Below, in pieces: positions 1 through 7,900 of a DNA stretch of 20,864 nt. The number at the start of each line of letters is the position of its first letter. The stretch's first letter is position 1. The notes under the pieces were generated by a model. The model was not told the origin of the DNA. It saw only the letters and a program-made list of their open reading frames with translations, and ran no database searches. The translations under genes were made by a program, and so were the position numbers. The DNA comes from Larix sibirica (lineage: Eukaryota > Streptophyta > Pinopsida > Pinales > Pinaceae), in the NCBI GenBank assembly GCA_004151065.3, contig NWUY0304775964.1, positions 1 to 20,864 of the forward strand, written 5' to 3'.

Positions 1-1300
1 TTATTTCTTTTTTATGGGAATGTTATGTTACATTAGGCACCTCTCTGGGTGCAATTAAGTTAAGGATACCCTTATAACCTTTTAGCCTTTTACTCTTCAT
101 TTCATATAGTTTGATGATGCTTTATTCTATGTCTATTTGCACTGATAGGTTTTTGTCCAATTCCAAAAAGTGTAGGCTGAAATGGATAATTTGTGTCATG
201 CCCCTTATTAATACCTCTACGTGGTAAGCCAAGTTCCATTGCTGAGAGTGCTCGTGTCATCATGTTGATCAATGTGTTTTAGCCTCCTCCCCATAACCAA
301 TTGATGATAAGTTTCCCGCTGCAACCTTGCCATTTATAAAGTAGAAAAAAACTCCTTAACCCTTACAATGGTTGGAGATCGACTTTTTCTAGATGCAAAG
401 ACAACCTTTGAAGGATAGGGGCCATCTTTCAAGGATGACCTACCACCTAACCCATGCTTTGGTAACCCATGCTTGCTTCCTACCACTACATTTTTCCATA
501 AATGTTTCATGTAACGTCATTGACCTTTTGTTTTGTTTAACTCAATGGATTTTTGTTTTTAAAACACTTTATGTTATGTTTAATATATTCACATGTTTAT
601 AAATCTAAAGTTTGGAGTCTACACTTCTAACTCCAATTAACAAATTAACTCACAAAGAATGAACCTGTCACGAGTAAGATTTGTGATATTTAGAGTTTGG
701 AGTCTACACTTCTAACTCCAATCAACAAATTAACTCACAAAGACTGAACGTGTCACAAGTGAGATTGGTAACAAATTAACTCACAAAGAATGAACGTGTC
801 ACAAGTGAGATTGGTAAAACCATGCTAATTCCAATTAACAATTAATTTATGCTATAATTTCTTTACTTTATCTAAATATTAAATATAAATTTTTAAATTA
901 TAAAATATATATTTTCTAAACTTCTTTATCATTCATTAAACATTTTTTTTTAAATCTTAAGCTACATGATTTTATATAATTCCAATATATTCTACTAAAA
1001 TACAAAATTCATACCTAATAATGAGATTTTACATGGTTTCACTCTACTCTACTTATTTTTTTGCGACACTTAATCTCACACTTAATCTCACTTTAGAATT
1101 CCTAAAAATGCATGCATCAAGACGTTTAGTTGAAGGACCTACCAAATGTTTTTTTTTATTGCATATAGAAGTAGGTGCATGAGTTTCATGTGACAACAAC
1201 CGGGTAGACAAATTTCATATCTAAATACTAGCAAAGCCAAAACTAAATATCTCCTCGTTTTCATTAGTAGGTCCTTTATTGATAACTCAAAGCTTTTCTC
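1..1300. other. Upstream intergenic DNA
   Basis: No gene recognised. 840-1060 is very AT-rich (long A/T runs). At 1067-1090 CACTTAATCTCA is doubled in tandem, and AATCTCACTT there is the reverse complement of AAGTGAGATT in the 85-bp repeats. A 69-codon plus frame (393-602) and an 83-codon minus frame (1139-1390) have no supporting signature. Confidence 0.5.
609..819 (+). repeat. 85-bp tandem repeat with a 46-bp partial third unit
   Basis: AGTTTGGAGTCTACACTTCT starts units at 609 and 694 (period 85). ACAAATTAACTCACAAAGA then GTGTCACAAGTGAGATTGGT recurs from 724 and 770 (period 46). Copies are about 90% alike, so expansion is fairly recent. Confidence 0.88.
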
Positions 1301-1468
1301 TTCAAGCTTACCGGCAATAGTCAGTAGCCGGCTACTTTGTCGACAGGATCTCAGCCGGTCTCTACTCGAAATACCGGCAATAGCCAGCAATCACATGAGA
1401 TTGCGTTGATCACGTTGCATTACAGCTGGCCTCATCCTTGACCTTCTAACCACAACCGGAGCTCACGA

Positions 1469-1504
1469 AACCGCTTACAGCTTCCGAAAAACCGCTTACA
1501 GCTT
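1469..1504 (+). repeat. Two-copy 21-bp promoter repeat
   Basis: AACCGCTTACAGCTT occurs at 1469-1483 and again at 1490-1504 (period 21), about 65-95 bases upstream of the TATA box. A second repeated word, ACCGGCAATAG, lies at 1310-1320 and 1373-1383. Position suggests possible transcription-factor sites, but I do not recognise a known element. Confidence 0.6.
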
Positions 1505-1557
1505 TCAATCATCGCTCGTTCGTTTCCACCCACCCACTACCTCGCTGGTGGAGGTTT

Positions 1558-1595
1558 GGATTGGCTATATATACGACGCCTGAAGGCGTTTTTCA
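1558..1595 (+). promoter_or_regulatory. Candidate core promoter of the invertase gene
   Basis: A TATATATA box lies at 1566-1573, directly after GATTGGCT (an inverted CCAAT motif, about 1558-1565). A pyrimidine-flanked A at 1595 (TTTCACTTTC) is 29 bases from the first T of the box, the usual plant TATA-to-start distance. About 250 bases upstream are clearly more GC-rich than the flanks. The match is by motif and spacing only; the true transcription start could differ by tens of bases. Confidence 0.6.
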
Positions 1596-1631
1596 CTTTC
1601 CTTTCCCAGTTTCTCAACCTGTGATTTGTGT

Positions 1632-1667
1632 AAGGAAGCTGCAGTAGCTGCTCTGAGCAGCTTCCTT
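1632..1667 (+). promoter_or_regulatory. Stem-loop in the 5' leader
   Basis: AAGGAAGCTGC (1632-1642) is perfectly complementary to GCAGCTTCCTT (1657-1667) across a 14-base loop. It sits about 40 nt into the predicted leader. A stable stem near the cap could lower translation initiation or act at the DNA level; the role is inferred. Confidence 0.6.
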
Positions 1668-1719
1668 TGGCCTAACAGTGGTATCGAACACCGATCCCGC
1701 TTAGTTTACGAGCTGGTCG

Positions 1720-1746
1720 ATGCTGATTTGGATGCTAGAGCTCTAA
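1720..1746 (+). promoter_or_regulatory. Upstream ORF of 8 codons in the leader
   Basis: ATG at 1720 opens MLIWMLEL and stops at TAA 1744-1746, wholly inside predicted exon 1. It is followed by no further ATG in exon 1 or exon 2 before the main start at 4502 if the splice model holds. Such short uORFs can reduce translation of the main ORF. Whether it is used depends on the true transcription start and splicing. Confidence 0.45.
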
Positions 1747-1778
1747 GGAAGGTCGGATCGGAAAATTTGAATTATTCT

Positions 1779-3649
1779 GTAAGTTGACCGGGCTGTTTTC
1801 TTCATTTTTTTCTGACAAATAACGCATTTACTTCAGAATTTCACTCGGATCTTTCTATTTTTGGCGTTAAACCTCTCTCCGTAACGCTATTTTTGGAGTT
1901 CTCATTAAATTTCTTTTTTTATAATCAGTCTGCATCTTGTATTAGATTCGCACTTTTATTTAACCAGGAAGATAGATTTGGATTTTCAAGCACGCGCTTT
2001 CTTGGTAATTTTTGTGTAGAACAATCTGAGCATTTTTTATTCACTGGTAAAAGGCGTGCATTTATTTAGTTTTAGTTAGATCTGGCTCACCAAGATTTTA
2101 AGTTTGGGTATATTTTGAACATCGAACTTGTCTTCGGTAAAATTATAAAGGAATATGTTTTCTTTATTGTTATGGGATCTTTCCTGTTACAATATCTTCA
2201 GTTTAATATCTTGTCTGTATTTTTGGAGAAGATTGAAGAATATTGTATTTTTGGAGAAGATTAAAGAATATTATAAGCGTTTTCCTCTGTTTTTAATTTT
2301 ATATCTTCAATCTTTTCTTCCTCACTGAACATATCTTTTTGGAAGGATTTAAATTTGTGATCTTGAGCCATACTGTAAACGGATTGCAATTGTTTCTCAC
2401 GTTTATGTAAACGTGTCTTCAATTCAATCTTAGCACAAAGGCGGATAAATTCAGTTTAATTGATTTTGGACTGTTTTTAGATAAGAGTTGAAGTGCATCT
2501 CGAGCAATTTCATTTTTAATTTTTAATCATTGCACACGGAAGATTTTTACTTTACGAGTCTCTATTTTGCTCTTTTATTTTCCTCATTTCCCTTCCTTTT
2601 TTTCAGTAAAGGAATGCTCTACATCGGCTCATTTCATGAATTTACATTTTTATTAATGGTGGATAAATTTAATCATGAAGGAAATGTTGCCATTTTCAGT
2701 TGTAATTTTTCAATCTCTACTTCTTTTTAGAAAAATTGAACATATTGATAGTATTCTCATTTTTAAATGTTCCATCTCTGCTTCATCACCATCAGTAAAA
2801 GAAAGCATTTATTGTCCAGTATTTCTTTCTATATCGTTCAAATTCTTGATTTACACGAAGAATAGTAGATTTGCGGTGAAACCAACTGGAAGTAGTTTAC
2901 ATGTCCTTGTTCTGTAAATGAACGCGTTTGCTGCAATCTCATCGAATCTTTCTGTGTTTTTTTTGGTTGAATGGCCAGGCTTATGTATCATAAATATACT
3001 TAATCTATTTTGTACTTGGTAGACTTTTATACTTGTCCTTTTCACCGCATTCTCATCAGATATTTCTGTGTTTTTTGGGTTGAAAGGAGAGGCTTATGTA
3101 ACATAAAGATATTTTATTTTTTATGTACTTTGTAAACTTTATCTGGTGATTTTTTTGGTTAAATGGTGGGCTTATGTACCATGCACATATTTTATCTATT
3201 TTGTATTTGGTGCGCTTATCTTGTGTGTTTTGGTTGAATGGTGAGGCCTACTTATCATAAAGATATTTTATCTATTTTGTACTTGGTACATTTTTATACT
3301 TATCTTTTGCTCTTCAGGTGACACAGTCCAAATGGATCACTCACCTGCTTTAAAGTTTATCTTTGTATAACAGATCTGTACAGTTGCAACAATTATTTTC
3401 TATTCTACTTGCATTCTTGCTTTAATTTTTTTACTTGAATTGGGAATCTCTTCCATTGCCCTTATTGTGCTTGTCATTGAATTTCTATTTGTATTTTATA
3501 AATGCATACAAATATGCTTGCATACTTGTTTTGCTTTTTCACATGGATGTGAATCTCTTCTATTGCTGTTATTGAATTTGTAGTTATATTTTAAAAAGGC
3601 CTATGAATTTGTTTAATTTTTATACTAAATAACTAGTTACATGCTGCAG
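1779..3649 (+). other. Intron 1 (5'UTR intron, 1871 bp)
   Basis: T-rich intron between GTAAGT and ATGCTGCAG. It contains a 28-bp two-copy repeat near 2221-2275 and the four-copy minisatellite at about 2950-3317. Short open frames here show no family signature and are treated as chance. Long leader introns in plants often enhance expression. Confidence 0.6.
2950..3317 (+). repeat. Four-copy tandem repeat in the leader intron
   Basis: Units share a core: GGTTGAATGG, then AGGCTTATGTA-CATAAA-ATA, then TATTTTGTACTTGGTA. Core starts lie near 2965, 3078, 3157 and 3232, giving periods of about 113, 79 and 75. The first two units carry an extra C-rich insert (CACCGCATTCTCATC type). Copies differ by many substitutions, so this is an old minisatellite. 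Confidence 0.8.
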
Positions 3650-3858
3650 GTTTTGTTCGGTCTTGAAGTTCTGTACTTGTCGGTACTTCAGCACGTAGCA
3701 CGTTCTGTTGGTTGAAGATTAGTGTCCGAGAAAAGGCAGACGTGCTTTGCCTCAAATATTTGTGGTCCTGTTTCAGATTTTGCTTAGCTGTGTCCTTTCT
3801 TGAGACTGGTGGTCCAATATTTACAGCATTTGACCGTGGCCAGAGGTCTCTGAATAAG
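3650..3858 (+). other. CINV: Noncoding 5'UTR exon 2 of the invertase gene
   Basis: Bounded by CATGCTGCAG|GTTTTG and AATAAG|GTTTGT, and more GC-rich than the flanking introns. It has no ATG in its 209 bases, which fits a leader. The next acceptor is placed at 4472 (TTTGACAG), with a weaker alternative at about 3997 (TTTTGCAG|CTTGAG). Prediction from splice signals and composition only. Confidence 0.5.
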
Positions 3859-4501
3859 GTTTGTCATGCTTAATTTTTGCAAGTGAAGCCTATGTTGGCG
3901 GTTCATATTTAAGCTAAACGGCAACTTTATTTGCTTACATTATTAATTTTGTCTGCTTAAGGCTATGACTCGTCTTCATTTGAAGGAAATTTTGCAGCTT
4001 GAGACATCTGCTTTCAGAGAATTTGCTTATTTCTGGATAAATTTATTTCTCTTACAATAAGGATAAATTTGCATATTTGAGATAAATTCCATTGTGATTT
4101 AGTAAAGTTGATGCTAATTCTACTTCCTTTTATGTCTTGTTTCTTTTGGACCAGTGTGTTCCTGAATCGACTAGATTTATTTTGTTGAGATTATTTTTTC
4201 TTATTTGGGAAAATGTTTTCTTCCATTTCAGCCGGATTTGAAATTTAGATGTAAAATTTTCATGTTTTGTTTGTGGCTAATTGTATTTCCTTTTAAGAGA
4301 TAAGTATTTTGATGTCACATGTGTTGTATTACTTCACTAAAATTAATTCCACGGGGCCAAACTTTAAATTTCTCTATTATTAGAGTAAATTTCATTGTTT
4401 TCAGATTAATTTTTTGGTCACTGTTTGATTCTACTTTTAGTTTTCATTTCTCTGAATTTGCTTGTTTGACAGTTTGTTTTGAAGTAAAGAAGGTCGCACA
4501 C
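3859..4501 (+). other. Intron 2 (3859-4472) and last 29 bases of the leader
   Basis: AT-rich sequence between a GTTTGT donor and the TTTGACAG acceptor, then TTTGTTTTGAAG and the A-rich bases before ATG 4502. An open frame running from 4319 into the coding exon is explained as intron read-through. No repeat or element was recognised. Confidence 0.5.
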
Positions 4502-4933
4502 ATGCCTAAAGACATGTTGAGTGTTTCTACGCTTCCATCAGAAATTCCACAGGAAACAAGCTCAAGGAATGCAGAGCATTTCTACACTCTTAGTGACAAT
4601 GGGGATTTTGATTTCTCAAAGCTTCTTGAGAAGCCAAGGCCTCTAAATATTGAGCGTCAGAGATCTTTTGATGAAAGGTCTCTCAGTGAACTTTCTGCAA
4701 TGTCTCCCCACCTGCATTCCAGGAATGCAGACACCCACTTTGAAGGCATGCTTTCACCATGCAGAAGATCTGTCTTTGACACACCTCGATCAAGTCATAA
4801 CTCCTTTGAACCACATCCTACAATTGCTGATGCTTGGGAGACTCTGCGACGATCATTGGTATATTTTAGAGGGAGACCAGTGGGAACCATTGCTGCCATG
4901 GACCATACAGAGGAATTACTGAATTATAATCAG
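4502..4933 (+). CDS. CINV: CINV coding exon 1 (residues 1-144)
   Basis: Encodes the regulatory N-terminal extension and the start of the barrel. It begins MPKDMLSV, carries [13 protein letters not shown] (about 52-64) and ends LLNYNQ just before a CAG|GTACAA donor. The frame is open upstream to 4319, but 4319-4472 is taken as intron because a TTGACAG acceptor lies at 4466-4472, and the residues encoded there are hydrophobic and unlike the family. From 4473 the first ATG is 4502. A second in-frame ATG is codon 5. The RSFDERS block is conserved in beta-clade invertases and contains likely phosphorylation serines. The first 40 or so residues vary in the family, so the start rests on the splice model. 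Confidence 0.92.
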
Positions 4934-7900
4934 GTACAAGAGTTTTGTTTTCTATTTGCAAGGCCTTACCTAAGTAAAATGCATCTTTAACATTCTCCTC
5001 CCTTCTCATACTTAATTTGTCTTTTGTCAAGCATAATTTGTTAAAACTTAAACTATTTCATGGGATAATTTGTGTGTCTTGTCAATCTCTTAATTTTGTC
5101 TTTCTGATATAATCTGATAATGATTTTTGACTTCTACAAAGAGTTTATTGAACTATTTTCTGGTCAAAATTTTGTCCAGCTTCAAACAGGTTCTTATACT
5201 AATCTTTCTAATAGAATCTTTTCATTATTTGCATCGACTTGTCAAATTCAATAACTAGATCATGAGAAAATATACTCTGATTTTGAACTGTTATTCTAAA
5301 GTTCAATGTTTCATACATGTTTCCCATGGAATTTACTCTGACTGTACACTAATGTTACTCTTTTAACTTTTCAACCGTCTTCTCTGGCACTTCATCGACT
5401 TTTGCATGTGATCATAAGTTTCTCTGGAAGAAATTTTTAGTTTGGTTTTGAGCTGAGGTTTCCATTGTTATTCTGGTCTCAGACTCTGGAAGAAAACTTT
5501 ATAGATGGGAATGCATTTTTAACTACATAATATTTAAAAGATCTCCCAGTTATTCACGATGTCTGTATATCTATTTATTAAGTTCTAAAAGCCATATTTT
5601 TGTCCATTTATCATAACAAGTCAGTGAAAAGGATGTCGAGTGCAATTCATGTGGTATGAAGTTTGTACAAAATGGTTGAGTGTACTAGAAGAGAGACATT
5701 CAAAATATTATTGATACTGCTAAAATTATGTCTTTAGTACTCTTTGAGGGGTCGTTATTGGTCATCTGTCTTCTTGGGGGTGGAATTCCTACTTTGTTCT
5801 AACTACTTTGTCTTCTTGGTCTTTTCTCCTCACTACCCTTCGAGGAGTTATTATTGCTCCTTTGTCTTCTTGGGGATGGAATTCCTACTTTGGTGATGGT
5901 TGATGACCTTCAGCGTGATTGTTGATTTCTATAGCATTTGTTCAACCATCAATGTCTAGTTTTAATAGCTAACCAGTATTTTTAAGTTGTGACAACCAGA
6001 CATATCGATGATGAATACTTTTTTTCCCTTCTAAATATGGGTGGGTATGATAGTTATTAGTGATTTGGTTTCAAACCTGTATCTGATTCTTTGCCACAAT
6101 TTTCAGGTATTTGTGAGGGACTTTATTCCAAGTGCTTTGGCATTTTTGATCAATGGTGAACCGGAGATAGTAAAGAATTTCCTCTTGAAGACTCTTCGAC
6201 TTCAGGCATGGGAGAAACAGATAGATCGTTTCACATTAGGGGAAGGGGTCATGCCTGCTAGTTTCAAAGTACTTCATGATCCAGTTCGTAATACTGATAC
6301 GATGATTGCAGATTTTGGGGAGAGTGCAATAGGGAGAGTTGCTCCTGTTGATTCTGGATTTTGGTGGATCATCCTGTTACGTGCATACACAAAGTCTACT
6401 GGAGATCATTCACTAGCAGATATGCCTGACTGTCAACGAGGAATGAGGCTTATACTGACATTATGCCTGTCAGAGGGCTTTGACACATTTCCCACACTCC
6501 TTTGTGCTGATGGTTGCTGTATGGTTGACCGCAGAATGGTGAGATCTATGGGAACTTCAGTATCTGTTTTTGGTAATTAAGAGATTGTATTCCATTACAG
6601 AAGCAATAGAGAGATTATATATACATCACAAAAACAGTGGGTCTGGTTCTAACTTTGGCTAGAAGTTCACGGCTTTACAACAGTCCATGCTTCATAATTA
6701 TCAACATATGTCATATATTTATGATAAACAGAGTTTAGGTGCAAGTCCTCCATAATATTAAAAATGACATATTTGCAGTAGAGTTTTTTTCATCCTATAG
6801 ATCTATCAATCGATTTGCTTTTGCTATTTAAGATAGTATCCCTACCCATACTATCAAACGGAAAAATCTTTCTTCTGTCGCACAAATAACCAATCTGGCT
6901 GTAGCCGGTCCAGATATTCTCACTGAGATACTGAAAACAGATTGCAGGAGATACCATACCTGAGTCTTGATGGTGGATATGTTCGTCATGATAGCAGAGG
7001 TTAGTTGGAACCTGGAACCTGTTCCACTCACCCACCTCCCAAAGACTAGTGAACAATTGACACCCACATTCATCAGGATATGATTTGAAATATGAAGAGT
7101 TTCAGCTGACATGTCCTCAATTATGTGGGCTTGTCATTAATCATGCATGCCCTGTGTTCTCTCCTGGTGCTTGACAGTCTGGTTGTTCTTTCACTGGGTC
7201 TGCTGCTTCCGCATCAGCAGTTCTTTCATCATGGAGAAAATAAAGTTCCAAAATTTGTTATCTTCATCAATTATTCATTGGAGGTTTGGGTCTACATACT
7301 GATATTCCCTCCCTCATGTCCTGTAAACTGTCAGAGTTGTTTTTTTACAAGCCCTACCACGTTGTGACTCATCTCACATTCAGAGTCCATCATCTTCTTG
7401 ATTCACACCTCTTAGCCCTGTTGTTTTTGGGTTAGCTGGAAAAAATGGGAGGTCAATTGAGCTCATCATCTCTTAAGGTCAGCCTTGCTGCATCTCTGAA
7501 GCATCTGGACTCTTCTACTTGTTCTCTGGGTTGCATGGTGAAAATTGATGGCAGCTTGATGACTTTCCATGATTTTGCCATATTTGTAGTGTGAATTCTT
7601 ACCCTCCTGGTGAGAATTAACCCTCACACCTTGGGAGAACTGCACCTGGAAGAGGCGTGTCTACCTCCATGGGAAGTCTAGGCCGACTTAGCTGCTTCCT
7701 TATGTTCTCCTCGATGGCCTCTGGCAGATTTAGCCATGGAGTCTGACTGGGTTAGAAACTCCGAAACTTCTCCTAATTCAGTTCCAAGTCTTAAATTATC
7801 CATCTTCCCCACCTCTGTACAACAGAAAGATCTGGTTTCATCTGTTGCTGGATAGAGCTCAGCTTCCTCTGAGAGTGGTCTTCCCTCAACCATGGATTCC

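Larger units (their letters stand above)
1595..1778 (+). other. CINV: Noncoding 5'UTR exon 1 of the invertase gene
   Basis: Inferred first exon, from the putative start at about 1595 to a strong TTCT|GTAAGT donor at 1779. It contains an 11-bp perfect hairpin and one short upstream ORF, and joins the acceptor at 3650. Support is promoter position, donor quality and the need for a leader; there is no transcript evidence. A later or earlier donor would change the end. Confidence 0.55.

Noticed and set aside
1133-1276. 10-bp inverted repeat (AAGGACCTAC / GTAGGTCCTT) as a possible 144-bp MITE
   Set aside because: Arms are short and do not extend, and no target-site duplication was seen; chance is plausible.
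4319-4501. Upstream in-frame extension of the first coding exon from ATG 4319
   Set aside because: Residues are hydrophobic and unlike invertase N-termini, the DNA is intron-like, and a good acceptor (TTTGACAG) lies at 4472. Treated as intron read-through.
4650-4922. 90-codon plus-strand frame inside the first coding exon
   Set aside because: Out-of-frame shadow of the invertase exon, which has clear homology in the other frame.
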